Positions 1 to 14,200 of a stretch of DNA of 64,000 nt are shown here, piece by piece. The notes beneath the pieces are model-generated. The model did not search any database, was not told where the DNA came from, and worked only from the letters and a program-made list of their open reading frames with translations. Positions within the stretch are counted from its first letter, which is position 1, and every line of letters starts with the position of its first letter. The DNA comes from Streptomyces sp. HUAS YS2 (GTDB lineage Bacteria; Actinomycetota; Actinomycetes; Streptomycetales; Streptomycetaceae), in the NCBI RefSeq assembly GCF_033343995.1, contig NZ_CP137573.1, positions 7,039,001-7,103,000 on the forward strand, read 5' to 3'. Both the position numbers and the translations under genes were made by a program.

Positions 1-2280
1 GTGTACGGGCCGACCGAGACCACCATCGCCACGACCGGCGGAGAGGTCACCGCCGACGGCATCCCGCCGATCGGCACCCCGTTCCTCAACGAGCGGGTCC
101 ACATCCTCGACCCGTCGCTCAACCCCGCTCCGGTCGGCGTCGCCGGCGAACTGTTCATCGCCGGCGCCGGCGTCACCCGCGGCTACGGCGGCCGCGGCGC
201 GCTGAGCGCCGAGCGCTTCGTCGCCGACCCGTTCGCCGCGGACGGCTCGCGCATGTACCGCTCGGGCGACCGGGCGCGCCGGCTCGCGGACGGGCGTCTG
301 GAGTTCGTGGGCCGCGCGGACAACCAGGTGAAGGTACGCGGTTTCCGCATCGAGCCCGGCGAGATCGAGGTCGTGCTCGCCGCCCACCCAGGCGTCAGGA
401 CGGCCGTCGTGACGGCCTACGGCAGCGGTACGGAACGCAAACTCGTCGCCTACCTCGTGCCCGCGGACATGGCCGAGGGCATCCCGCCCGTCGCCGAGCT
501 GCGCGCGTTCGTCGGCGAACGCCTGCCCACGTTCATGGTGCCGGCGCTCTTCACCGAGATGGCCGGAATGCCGCTGACGAGGAGCGGGAAGATCGACCGC
601 GGCGCCCTGCCCGCCCCCGACGGGGCGAGCGCCGCAGCGGCGGACACGTATGTCGCGCCCCGCACCGAGGTGGAGCGGATCCTCGCCGAGGCATGGGCCG
701 AGGTCCTCGGCCTCGAGCGGGTCGGGATCGAGGACAACTTCTTCGACCTCGGCGGCGACTCCATCATCAGCATCCGCGTCGTCGCCCGCGCTCGTGACTT
801 CGGCGTGCACGTGACGGCGGCGCAGCTCTTCGACCACCAGACGGTGGCCGGCCTCGCCACGGTGGCAGCGGGCGAGAGCACCGCGCTCGCCGAACAGGGC
901 GTCGTGGTGGGCGACTTCCCGCTCTCGCCGATCCAGCGGTGGTTCCTCGGCCGTGCCCTGCCGCAGGCGGCACACTTCAACCAGTCCACGGTCCTGGAGG
1001 CCGACGGCCAGCTCGACCCCGAGCTGCTGCGGGTCGCCGTGCGGGCGCTCGTCGAGCAGCACGACGTGCTGCGCTCCCGGTTCGTGCGGGAGGACGGCGA
1101 GTGGGCCGGGCGCCTGGTGGCCGCCGAGACGGCCGACCCGGTGTCGGTGATCGACGTCTCCCACGTGGACGCCGTCGACGAGGCCGCGTACCTGGAGGCC
1201 CGTGCCACAGAGGTGCAGGCCGGCCTCGACCTGGCAGAAGGGCCGCTGTTCAGGGTCGCCGTCTTCGAACGCGGCGACCGGGGCCCGCTCGTCCTCGTGG
1301 TGGCGCATCACCTGGTGGTCGACGCGGTCTCCTGGCCGGTGCTGATGGAGGACCTGATCTCGGCGTACGCGCAGGCCGAAGGGGGCTCCGCGACAGTGGA
1401 GCTGCCGGCGAAGACGACGTCGTACATGCGGTGGACCCAGCGGCTCGCCGAACTGGCGGACTCGCCCGAGCTGGCCGCGGAGGCTCCGTACTGGCGCGCC
1501 GCCGAAGCCGCGGCCGCGCCGCTGCCGCGCGACCACGCGGGGAACAACAGCGTGACCTCGGCCGCGGAGGTCGTGGCCACCCTCGACGCGGACCTGACCG
1601 AACGCCTCCTGCGCGAGGTGCCGAGCGCCTTCCGGACCCGGATCAACGACGTGCTCCTCGCCGCGCTCGGCACGACCCTCACCTCCTGGGCCGGAGCCCC
1701 GTCGGTCGTCGTCGACCTGGAAGGCCACGGCCGCGAGGACGTCGGCGCGGACATCGACGTGTCCCGCACGGTCGGCTGGTTCACCAGCGTCCACCCGGTC
1801 GTCCTCACCGGCGCGGCCGACGGAGACCTCGGCGCGCTGCTGCGCCGTACGAAGGAGTACCTGCGCGGCGTCCCGCGGAAGGGCCTGGGCTACGGCCTGC
1901 TGCGCCACCTCACCGACTGGACCCCGGCGGGGCAGGCCGAGGTCACCTTCAACTACCTGAGCCAGAACTCCGCGCGCACCGGCGACCGCGCGCCCGCGCC
2001 CGCTGCCACCAGCGGTGCCGCAGGCAGCCGGCTCCGGCCGGGCAAGGGGTCGCTCGGCCGCGCCTGGTCGACGGAAGGCGACCGCACGCATCTTCTCGAC
2101 GTCAACTGCCGGGTTTCCGACGGCCGCCTCGAGATGGTGTGGGCGTACGGCACGAGGGTGCACGACGAGGCGACGATCGCGCGGCTCGCGCAGCGCTACG
2201 TCGAGGTCCTGGGTGACCTGATCGAGTACTGCTGCCGCCCGGAGACCGGCGGGCACACGCCCTCGGACTTCCCGCTCGCG
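1..2280 (+). other. NRPS module fragment: A (C-terminal part), T, epimerization domain
   Basis: Only the back half of the A domain is visible. The specificity positions that can be read are Val (322-like), Ile (330-like) and Ala (331-like), too few to name the substrate. The carrier has GGDSI rather than GGHSL, typical of a carrier in front of an E domain. The E domain shows HHLVVDAVSW (His436, His437, Asp441), the EGHGRE motif near residue 573 and TVGWFTS. The module should therefore deliver a D-configured residue. Confidence 0.9.
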
Positions 2281-5200
2281 CGGCTCGACCAGGCCGCACT
2301 GGACCGTGTCACGGCCCACGTGACCACCGAGATCGACGACATCTACCCGCTCACCGCCCTCCAGCAGGGCATGCTCTTCCACACCCGGCTCTCCGACGAC
2401 CCCGGCATGTACTGGGTGCAGAACGGACTCTCCCTGGAGGGCGAGCTCGACTTCGACGCCCTGAAGCAGGCATGGGAGCTGGTGGTCTCCCGGCACGAGG
2501 TGCTGCGCACCGCCGTCGTCTGGGACGGAGTGCCCGAGCCGCTGGCCGTCGTCTCCCGGTCCGTACCGCTGCCCCTGCACGTCCGGGACCTCTCCCACCT
2601 GGACGAGGAGGCCCGGCAGCGGGCCATCGGCGACCATTTCGACGCCGACTGGGCCCAGGGCGCCGATTTCTCCGCGCCCACACTGATGCGGGTCACCGTG
2701 CTCAGCCTCGCCGACGACCGGCACCAGCTGGTCTGGAGCTACCACCACGTGCTCCTCGACGGCTGGAGCCTGCCCATCGTGATGGGCGAGCTGCTGGAGG
2801 CGTACGACGCGTTCCGCACCGGCAGCCGGCCGGAGCTGCCCCCGCGCGCCCCGTTCCGGGACTTCGTCGCGTGGGTCGTCGGGCAGGACCTGGACCAGGC
2901 GCGCGCGTACTGGCACGAACGCCTAGCCGGGATCACCGAACCCACCACGCTCGGCGTGGAGCGGGCCACCGGTGACCGAGGCCGCGCCCAGGCCCATGTC
3001 GCGCTCGCACGCACGACCGCCGAATCCGGCGGCCTCGCCGACTTCGCCCGACGTCACCGGCTGACACTGAACACCGTCGTCCAGGGCGCGTGGGCGCTGG
3101 TCCTCGCCCTGTACTCCGGCACGGACGACGTCGTGTTCGGCGTCACGTCGTCGGGGCGCGGCGGCCAGGTCGAGGGCATGGACTCCATGGTCGGCCTCCT
3201 CATCAACACGACCCCGACGCGCATCCGCGTCGACCGTGAACAGCCCGTCGTGGACTGGCTCGTCGGGCTGCAGGACGAGCAGGTACGGGCCCGTCAGTAC
3301 GAGCAGGTCCCCCTGGTCGCCATCGCCGAGTGCAGCGAACTGCCCACCGGCCAGTCCCTGTTCAACAGCCTCTTCGTCTTCGAGAACTACCCGGACCAGG
3401 CCCTGACCGAGGGCCGGGAGACCTCCGCCGCCAACGGCCTGCAGGCCGACCTCAACTACGGCCGCGAACAGGTCAACTACCCGCTCCACATCACCGCGGG
3501 CGCAGGCCGCGACGTCAAGATCAAGGTGTCCTACGACCGCGCCCAGTTCGACGCGGCGACGGTCGAGCGCATGACCGGACACCTGGCCACCCTCCTCGAC
3601 GCGCTCGCGGCCGACGAGGGCCGGCGCGTGGGTGACCTGCCGGTGCTGACCGCGGGTGAGCGGGACGCGGTCCTGCGTGGGTGGAACGCCACGGATGTGG
3701 AGGTGTCCGGGGTCGGAGGGGTCCAGGCGCTGATCGCCGAGCGGGCCGCTGAATCTCCGGATGCGGTGGCTGTGGTGGCCGGCGAGGAGTCGGTCACGTA
3801 CGGCGCGCTCATGGGTCGCGCCAACCGTCTGGCGCGTCATCTGCGGTCGGTGGGCGTGGGTGCCGAGTCGGTCGTGGCGGTGTGTGTGGAGCGTGGCGCG
3901 GACATGGTGGTCGCGGGGCTCGCTGTGTGGCTGGCGGGAGGTGCGTATCTGCCGCTGGATCCGGAGTTCCCGTCGGAGCGGCTGGAGTTCATGCTGACCG
4001 ACAGTGGCGCGGGTGTGTTCGTGGGACATCGGTCCGTGGCGGGTGGGTTGCCGCTGGAGTCGGTGGACTCGGTGGTGTGGCTCGACGACGCGGACACGCG
4101 GTCGACGCTTGAGCGCCTTTCGCCCGCGCCTCTTGATGTGCCGTGTGCTGCGGGCCAGTTGGCGTATGTGCTGTACACGTCCGGTTCCACCGGTCGGCCC
4201 AAGGGTGTGCTGGTGGGCCAGGGGAACCTGGTGAACTTCCTTGCCGGTATGGCGGTGCGTCCGGGGCTGGGCTCGGGAGATGTGTTGCTGGCGGTGACGA
4301 CGTGGGGCTTCGACATCGCGGGGCTGGAGTTGTGGCTGCCGTTGGTGGTGGGTGGCCGTCTGGTCGTGGCGGAGCGCGAGGCGGTGGGCGATCCGGGCGT
4401 GCTGGCGGGTGAGCTGGTGCGGCAGGGCGTCTCGGTCATGCAGGCGACGCCCGTGACCTGGCAGATGCTGGTCACCGACGGGTGGACCGGGTCGCCCGGG
4501 CTGGTGGCGCTGTGTGGCGGTGAGGCGTTGCCGGGTGGGCTGGCGGCGTCGCTGGCGGGTCGTGTGTCCGAGGTCTGGAACATGTACGGGCCCACGGAGA
4601 CGACGATCTGGTCGGCGTGTGAGCAGGTCGTGCCGGACGGGGTGTTGGGGATCGGGTCGCCGGTCGCGAACACCCAGGTGTATGTGCTGGACGGCCGGCT
4701 GGAGCCGGTGCCGGTGGGTGTGGCAGGTGAGCTGTTCATCGGCGGGGCCGGTGTGACGCGTGGGTATCTGGGGCGCGCGGGGTTGTCGGCCGAGCGCTTC
4801 GTCGCGGATCCGTTCGCGGCGGACGGCTCGCGGATGTACCGGTCGGGTGACCGGGTGCGGTGGCTGGCGGACGGCCGGCTGGAGTTCCTGGGCCGCGCCG
4901 ACGAGCAGCTGAAGGTGCGTGGTTTCCGGATCGAGCCGGGGGAGATCGAGGCGGCTCTGGTCGCGCATCCGGCCGTCGGTGCCGCGGTCGTCGTCGGCCA
5001 CGGGCAGGGCACGGAACGCCGCCTTGTGGCCTATGTGGTCCCCGCCGTCCAGACGGAGGGTGTCCCGTCGGCCGGTGAGCTGCGGGAGTGGTTGCGCGAG
5101 GGTCTGCCGGAGTACATGGTGCCGTCGGTGTTCGCCGAGTTGGCGGAGCTTCCGTTGACACCCAACGGCAAGATCGACCGCAAGGCCCTGCCCGAGCCGG

Positions 5201-8200
5201 CCGAGCTGCGGGGCGAACTGGACACCGTCTTCGTCGCTCCGGCCACGGTCTCGGAGGAGCTGCTGGCAGGGATCTGGTCGCAGGTGCTCGGGGTGGACCG
5301 GGTCGGTGCCACCGACTCCTTCTTCGAACTCGGCGGTCATTCGCTTCTGGCCACGCAGGTGATCTCCCGTGTGCGGGAGGCGTTCGGGGTCGAGGTGCCG
5401 CTGTCGGCGCTGTTCGACCGGCCGACCGTACGCGCCCTGGCGGTGGCTGTCGAAGGCTCGGTGGGGGATGTCGCGCCGCCGGTCGGGTTGGCGGACCGTA
5501 CGCGGCCGCTTCCACTGTCGTTCGCCCAGCAGCGGTTGTGGTTCCTGGACCAGTTGGAGCCGGGTTCGACGGAGTACAACATGTCGACCCGCCTGCGCCT
5601 GACCGGGGATGTGGACCTGGTGGCCCTGGGCGCGGCGCTGGACGCGATCGTGGCCCGGCACGAGGTGCTGCGCACCCGTCTGGTCGCAGGCGCGGACGGA
5701 GTGGCGTACCAGGTCGTCGACCCTGCGGCCGGCATGCCCCTTCCGCTCGTGGACGTGTCCGGGAGCGTGGATCCGCACGGGGTCGCCGACGACCTGTTCG
5801 CCAAGGACATGCTGACGCCGTTCGATCTGGGGAACGGCCCCCTGCTGCGGGCCGTGCTCGCAAGGGTCGCCCCGGACGAGCACGTGCTCTCCCTGGTCAT
5901 CCATCACGTCGTCTTCGACGAGTGGTCGGACCGGGTCCTCCAACGTGAGCTGTCGGCCCTGTACGAGGCGTTCCGTACGGGTCAGTCGGATCCGCTGCCG
6001 CCGCTGGCGTTCCAGTACGCCGATGTCGTCGCCTGGCAGCGGCAGTGGTTGACCGGTGACGTGTTCGACGGCCAACTGGACTACTGGCGTCACGCGTTGG
6101 CGGATCTGCCGACTCTTGATCTGCCGACCGACCGGCCGCGGCCGACGGTGCGCTCCACCGCCGGTGCGGTGAGCAGGTTCGTCATTCCGGCCGACACGGT
6201 ACGGGCGCTCCGCGCTCTGTCCCGGGAGCACGGCACGACGATGTTCATGACGCTGCTCGCCGCGTTCGACGTCCTCATGGGCCGATACGCCGGCACCGAC
6301 GACGTGGTGATCGGCACGCCGGTGGCGAACCGGAACCGTGCCGAGACCGAGGACCTGATCGGGTTCTTCGTCAACACGCTGGTGATGCGCACGGACCTGT
6401 CCGGTGATCCCTCGTTCGTCGAACTCCTCGGCCGGGTGAGGAACACCGCCCTCGGCGCGTACGCGCACCAGGACCTGCCGTTCGAGCAGCTGGTGGACGC
6501 CATGGACGTCGAGCGCGATCGCTCGCGCAGCCCGCTCTTCCAGACGCTCTTCAGCTATGTCGCGGCGGACCCGCGCGACGTGCAGCAGGAGGGTGGCGAG
6601 CACGAGGGGGCCGGTGCAGCGAGCCGGTCGGCAGCCGATGCGGAACCGCACAGCGGTCCGGTCCCGGTGAAGTACGACCTGGCGTTGGCGCTGGCGGATG
6701 CCGAGGGCGTTCTTGCCGCTGAGATCCAGTACAGCACCGCGCTGTTCGACGCGGCGACGGTGGATCGGATGGCGGGACACCTGGTCACGCTGCTGGAGGC
6801 CGTCGCGGCCGACGCGGGCCGGGGGATCGACGAGCTTCCGGTGCTGACCGCGGCTGAGCGGGATGTCGTGGTGCGGGGCTGGAACGACACGGACGTGGAG
6901 GTGTCCGGGGTCAGCGGCGTGCACGGCCTGATCGCGGAGTGCGCGTTGGTGGCTCCCGATGAGGTGGCTGTGGTGGCCGGCGAGGAGGTTCTGACCTATG
7001 GCGGGCTGATGGGTCGGGCGAATCGTCTGGCGCGTCATCTGCGGTCGGTGGGTGTGGGTGCCGAGTCGGTCGTGGCGGTGTGTGTGGAGCGTGGCGCGGA
7101 CATGGTGGTCGCGGGGCTGGCGGTGTGGCTGGCGGGAGGTGCGTATCTGCCGCTGGATCCGGAGTTCCCGTCGGACCGTCTGGAGTTCATGCTCGCGGAC
7201 AGTGGCGCGGGTGTGCTGGTCGGTCATCGCTCCGTGGCCGGTGGGTTGCCGCTCGGCTCGGTGGACTCGGTGGTCTGGCTGGACGACGCGGACACGCGGT
7301 CGACGCTCGGTCACCTTCCGTACACGGCCCTTGATGTTCCGTGTGCTGCGGATCAGTTGGCGTATGTGCTGTACACGTCGGGTTCGACGGGTCGGCCCAA
7401 GGGTGTACTGGTGAGCCACGGGAGCCTGATGAGCTTCCTCGCCGGGATGGCCGTGCGTCCGGGGCTGGGCTCGGGTGATGTGTTGCTGGCGGTGACCACG
7501 TGGGGCTTCGACATCGCCGGCCTGGAACTCTGGCTGCCGTTGGTCGTGGGTGGCCGTGTGGTGGTGGCCGGGCGTGAGGTCGCGGGTGATCCGGGTGTGT
7601 TGGCGGGTGAGCTGGTGCGGTGGGGTGTGTCGGTGATGCAGGCGACGCCGGTGACCTGGCAGACGCTGATCGCCGACGGCTGGACCGGATCTTCGGACTT
7701 GCTGGCGCTGTGCGGTGGTGAGGCGCTGCCGGACGGTTTGGCGCGTGCGCTGGTGGAGCGCGTCTCGGGCGTGTGGAACATGTACGGGCCCACGGAGACG
7801 ACGATCTGGTCGACCTGCGAGCAGGTCGTGCCGGACCGGGCGCCGGGGATCGGGTCGCCCATCGCCAACACGCAGGTGTATGTGCTGGACGGCCGGCTGG
7901 AGCCGGTGCCTGTCGGTGTGGCGGGTGAGTTGTTCATCGGCGGTGCGGGCGTGACGCGTGGCTACCTGGGTCGTCCGGACCTGACCGCGGAACGGTTCGC
8001 GGCCGACCCGTTCGCGGCCGACGGTTCGCGGATGTATCGGTCGGGTGACCGGGTGCGGTGGCTGGCGGATGGCCGGCTGGAGTTCCTGGGTCGGGCCGAC
8101 GAGCAGCTGAAGGTGCGTGGTTTCCGGATCGAGCCGGGGGAGATCGAGGCGGCTCTGGTCGCGCATCCCGCCGTCGGTTCGGCGGTCGTGGTCGGCCACG

Positions 8201-11200
8201 GGCAGGGCACGGAGCGCCGTCTGGTGGCGTACGTGGTCCCGGCCGTCGAGGCGGACGGCGTCCCGGCCGCCGGCGTGCTGCGGGAGTGGCTGCGGGAGGG
8301 TCTGCCGGAGTACATGGTGCCGTCGGTGTTCGTCGAGTTGGCGGCGTTGCCGTTGACCCCGAACGGCAAGATCGACCGCAAGGCCCTTCCCGAACCGGCC
8401 GGTTCTCTTGGGGAGCTGGGGGGTCTGTACGTTCCTCCGGCCACGGTCTCGGAGGAGTTGCTGGCGGGGATCTGGTCGCAGGTCCTCGGGGTGGACCGGG
8501 TCGGCGTCACGGACGGCTTCTTCGACCTGGGCGGTCACTCCCTGCTCGCCACCCAGGTGATCTCCCGCATTCGGGAGGCGTTCGGGGCCGAGGTGCCGCT
8601 GTCGGCGCTCTTCGACCGGCCGACCGTACGCGCCCTGGCGGCGGCGGTCGAAGGCTCGGCAGGGGATGCCGCGCCGGCTGTCGAGGTGGCGGATCGTACA
8701 CAGCCGCTGCCGCTGTCGTTCGCGCAGCAGCGGTTGTGGTTCCTGGACCAGTTGGAGCCGGGTTCGACCGAGTACAACATGTCGACCCGCCTGCGCCTGA
8801 CCGGACACGTCGACCTGACCGCCCTGCGCGCCGCGCTCGACGCCGTCGTCGCCCGGCACGAGGTGCTGCGGACCCGCCTCGTCGCGGGCGCGGACGGAGT
8901 GGCGCACCAGGTCATCGACCCGCCGGCCGCCATGCCCCTCCCGGTCCTCGACCTCTCCGGAAGCGCGGACCCGCAGGACGCCGCCGCCCGCCTCGTCGCG
9001 GAGATCGGCACGACGCCCTTCGACCTGGCGAACGGCCCCCTGATCCGCGCCACGTTCATCCGGCTCGGCGACGACGAGCACGTACTCGCCCTGGTGATGC
9101 ACCACGTGGTGTCCGACGAGTGGTCGGATCGCATCCTCCGGCGCGAACTCCTCGCGCTGTACGAGGCGTTCCGTGCGGGTGAACCGGATCCGCTGCCGCC
9201 GCTGGCGTTCCAGTACGCGGACGTCGTCGCCTGGCAGCGGCAGTGGCTGACCGGTGACGTGCTCGACGGTCAACTGGACTACTGGCGTAACACGTTGGCG
9301 GATCTGCCGACTCTTGATCTGCCGACCGACCGGCCGCGTCCGGCGGTGCGTTCCACCGCCGGTGCGGTGAGCCGGTTCCACGTTCCTGCCGACACGGCAC
9401 GGGCGCTTCGTGCGCTGTCCCGCCGGCAGGGCACGACGATGTTCATGACGCTCCTCGCGGCGTTCGACGTCCTCATGGGCCGCTACGCCGGCACCGACGA
9501 CATCGCCGTCGGCACACCCGTCGCGAACCGGAACCGGGCCGAGACAGAGAATCTGATCGGCATCTTCGTCAACACGCTCGTGATGCGCACGGACCTGTCC
9601 GGCGACCCGACGTTCGCCGAACTCCTCGGCCGGGTACGCGAGACCGCTCTGGGTGCCTACGGACACCAGGACCTGCCGTTCGAGCAGCTCGTGGACGACC
9701 TTGTCACGGAGCGCGACCGGTCTCGTACCCCGCTGTTCCAGACGCTGTTCAGCTACGTCGCCGAGGAGCCCGGCGGATCGACCGGGCTGCGCCGGGGGAC
9801 CGGGGCCGACAGTGAGCCGGCTGCGGTGCCGGCCCGGGAGTCCGAGGACGCCGGGTTCGTACCGGACTCGCTGCCCGTCAAGTTCGACCTCATGGTCACC
9901 CTGGGCGAAGGCGAGGACGACGGCTCGCTCGCCGGAGAGATCCAGTACAGCACCGCACTGTTCGACGCCACGACGGTGGCGCGGATGGCCGGGCACCTGG
10001 TCACCCTCCTGGAGGCCGTCGCCGGGGACGACGCGGACCGGCGGATCGGCGATCTGCCGCTGCTGACCGAGGCCGAGCACGACCAGCTCCTGAACGAGTG
10101 GACCGACAACGCGGCCCCGCTGCCGCTGGTGAGCGGGATGCACGAGCTGATCGCCGGGCGGGCGCTCGCGACGCCGGACGCGGTTGCCGTCGTGTCGGGC
10201 GAGGAGACCGTCACCTACGGCGAGTTGCTGGCCCGCGCCAACCGGCTCGCCCACCATCTGCGCGACCTCGGCGTGGGAGCCGAATGCCCGGTGGCCCTGT
10301 GCCTGGAGCGTGGCCCGGACATGGTCGCCGCGGTCCTCGCGGTCTGGCAGGCCGGGGCGGCGTACGTCCCCCTGGACCCGGGCTACCCGGCGGACCGCCT
10401 GGAGTTCATGCTCGCGGACAGCGGGGCCGGCGTCCTGGTCGGCCACCGCCACGTCGCGGCCGACGTGGCCGCGGGAGGCGCGCTGGACACGGTCGTGTGG
10501 CTGGACGACTCCGTCACCCGCACGGCCCTCGCGGCGCGGCCGGCCACGTCGCCCGACGTGGCGGTCCACCCGCAGCAGCTCGCGTACGTCATCTACACCT
10601 CGGGTTCGACCGGCCGCCCGAAGGGCGTGCAGGTCACCCACGGCGGTGTCGTGAACCGACTCTCGTGGATGCAGGACCATCACGGGCTGACCGCGGCGGA
10701 CCGGGTGCTCCACAAGACGCCGCTCACGTTCGACGCCTCCGTGTGGGAGCTCCTGTGGCCGCTGTCGAACGGAGCCGAGCTCGTTCTCGCCGCCCCTGGG
10801 CGGCAGGGCGATCTGGACTACCTGGTGGGGCTCATCGAGTCCCGGCGGATCACGGTGGTGCAGTTCGTGCCCTCGCTGTTCAAGCTGTTCGTCGGCCACA
10901 CGTGGCCGTCGTCCCTGTCGGCGCTGCGGATGGTGTTCTGCGGTGGTGAGGCGCTGTCGGCGGCCGATGTGACGCGCTTCTACGCGAGGAACTCCACCGC
11001 CCTGGTGGCGAACCTGTACGGCCCGACCGAGAACACCATCGACGCGGCGAGCACCGTGTGTCCGCGTACGGACGGTACGACGGAATGGTCGCCCGGCGGC
11101 CTCGTTCCGATCGGCCTGCCGCTGACCAACGTACGGCTGATGGTGCTGGACGAGCGGCTGAACCCGGTGCCGGTGGGCATCGCGGGCGAGCTGTACATCG

Positions 11201-14200
11201 CCGGCGCGAGCCTCGCCCGCGCCTATGGGGACCGGCCCGCGCTGACCGCGGAGCGGTTCGTGGCCGATCCGTTCGCGGGTGACGGCTCCCGCGCCTACCG
11301 GTCGGGCGACCAGGTGCGCTGGCGTGCCGACGGGCGGCTCGAGTTCCTCAGCCGTATCGACCAGCAGGTGAAGGTGCGCGGTTTCCGCATCGAACCGGGA
11401 GAGATCGAGGAGGCGCTCGCCGGCCATCCCCGTGTCCGGTCCGCGGTCGTGACCGCGTGGGGCGACGGTGAGGACCGCCGGCTGGTGGCCTACCTGGTGC
11501 CGGCCGACCACGGCGAGGGGGTGCCCGCGACCGCCGAGCTGCGCGAGCACCTGCGGCGCAGCGTTCCCGAGTTCATGGTCCCGTCGGTCTTCGTCGAGCT
11601 GGCCGACCTGCCGCTGGCCCCCAATGGCAAGTTGGACCGGGCCGCCCTGCCCGAACCGGAGATCGGCCGCTCGGAAGCGGACGCGTCCGTGGCAACCGTG
11701 GGTGCCGTCGAGGAGCTGCTCGCGGGGATCTGGACCCGTGTCCTGGGCATCGACCGGGTCGGCGCCGAGGACAACTTCTTCGAGCTGGGCGGGCATTCCC
11801 TGCTCGCCACCCAGGTGGTCTCCCGGATTCGGAACGTCCTGGGCGCGGAGATCCCGCTGTCGGCGCTCTTCGACCAGCCGACGGTACGTGGCCTGGCCGC
11901 GACGATCGCGGAGTCGGCCGAGCGGCCCGACCTCCGGCCGGTGACCCCCGTCGACCGGGACCGGAAGCTGCCGCTCTCGTTCGCGCAGCAGCGGCTGTGG
12001 TTCCTGGACCGGCTCGAGCCCGGATCGCTGGAGTACAACCTGCCGATGCGGGTCCGGATGGGCAGCGATCTCGACATCGCGGCACTCCAGGGGGCTCTGA
12101 CCGCGATCGTGGCACGGCACGAGGTACTGCGGACGCGCCTGGTCGCGGACGCGGACGGCGTGCCGCATCAGGTCATCGTTCCGCCGACGGCCTTCGCGCT
12201 GCCGCTGATCGACGTGTCGGCGGAGGGCGCTCCGTTCCTCGTCGCCGAGAAGCTCGTCGCGGCGGACGAGGCGACCCCGTTCGACCTCTCCGCCGGCCCG
12301 CTGATCCGCGCCATGCTGATCCGGGTGGCGGCCGACGAACATGTCCTGGCGCTCTCGATGCACCACGTGGTGTCCGACGAGTGGTCGACGCGCATCTTCC
12401 AGCGTGAACTGATGCATCTGTACGACGTGCTGCGCGAGGGCGGCGTGCCGTCGCTGCCGGCGCTGCCCGTCCAGTACGCGGACTTCGCGGTCTGGCAGCG
12501 GCAGTGGCTGACCGGCGAGGTGCTCGACGCGCAACGCGCCTACTGGAGGGACCAGTTGACCGGCGCGCCGACACTGGAGCTGCCCACCGACCGGCCGCGG
12601 CCCGCGATGTGGTCACCGGCCGGCGCGACGACACGGTTCGAGGTCCCGGAGCCCACGATGGCCGCTCTCAGGGCACTGTCCCGCGAGCACGGCACGACGA
12701 TGTTCATGACCCTGCTGGCCGCGTTCAACGTGCTGCTCGGCCGGTACGCGGGCTCGGACGACGTGGTCGTGGGCACCCCCGTGGCGAACCGGAACCGGGC
12801 CGAGACCGAGGACCTGATCGGGTTCTTCGTCAACACCCTCGTGCTGCGCACGGACCTCTCCGGTGACCCCACGTTCGCCGAACTGCTGGGCCGGGTGCGG
12901 AAGGTGGCCTTGGACGCCTATGCGCACCAGGACCTGCCGTTCGAGCAGCTGGTGGACGAGCTGGTCACGGAGCGGGACCGGTCGCGAAGCCCGCTGTTCC
13001 AGGTGCTGTTCAACTACTTCACCGAGGACGGCCGGTCCGACGACGCTCCCGCCGGCGACGACAGCATCGACCCCGAGTCGTTCGCGGAGGACACCGGCAC
13101 CAGCATGACCAACCGGTTCGACGTGCGACTGGTGCTGACGGACGGCGGGGGTGCGCTGTCCGGCGCGATCGAGTACAGCACCGCTCTGTTCGACGCCAGC
13201 ACGATCGAGCGGATGGCCGGACATCTCGTCGCGCTCCTCGACACCCTGACCGCGGACTCGGACCGGAGCCTCGGTGAGCTGCCGATGCTGACGGAGGCCG
13301 AGCATGACCGGGTCGTGCGTGAGTGGAACGCGACGGTCGAGCCGCTGCCGTCGGTGGGTGGGGTGCATGAGCTGATCGCGGAGCGTGCGGTGCGGACGCC
13401 GGAGGCGATCGCGGTCGAGTGCGGCGAAGTATCCCTCGATTACGCGGAGTTGATGGGTCGGGCGAATCGGCTGGCACATTATCTGCGGTCGGTGGGTGTG
13501 GGTGCGGAGTCGGTGGTGGCGCTGTGCCTGCCTCGCGGCGTCGAGATGGTAGTGGCGATGCTCGCGGTGTGGCAGGCGGGCGGCGCGTATCTGCCGCTGG
13601 ATCCGGAGTATCCGGCCGACCGGCTCGGGTTCATGCTGCGTGACAGTCGGGCGACGGTGCTGGTCGGCACCGAGGAGCTGGTCGACGAGCTGCCGGTCGG
13701 CCGTCTGCGGACGGTGCTGGTGAACGACCCGATGGTGCGTGGGGCTCTGGCGGAGCTTCCCGTGTCGGCTCCGGAAGTCGTCTGCTCTCCTGAGCAGTTG
13801 GCGTATGTGATCTACACGTCGGGTTCGACGGGTCGACCGAAGGGTGTGCAGGTTCCGCATGGGGGTGTGGTGAACCTGGCGATGGCGCAGGCGCAGGCGC
13901 GGTCGTTCGGTGTGGAGGCGGGGGACGGGGTGTTGCAGTTCGCTCCGTTCGGTTTCGATGCCGCGGTGTCCGAGGTCGCGGTGACGCTGGCGGCCGGTGG
14001 CCGGCTGGTGGTGGCGACGGCGGAGGAGCGTGGTGAGCCGCGGGCGCTGGCGGGGCTGGTGCGGGAGAAGGATGTGCGGGTGGCGACGCTGCCGCCGTCG
14101 CTCCTGGCCGTGCTGGAACCGGCCGATCTGGTCGGTCTGCGGACTCTGGTCACTGCGGGCGAGCGGTTGGAGGAGGCGGCGGCTGCGCGTTGGCGTGGCG

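Noticed and set aside
2923..12534. Open minus-strand frame of 3203 codons across the NRPS gene
   Set aside because: It is the antisense of a GC-biased coding frame, low in complexity (Arg, His, Gln, Pro) with no domain. The plus-strand NRPS has all domain motifs over the same stretch.
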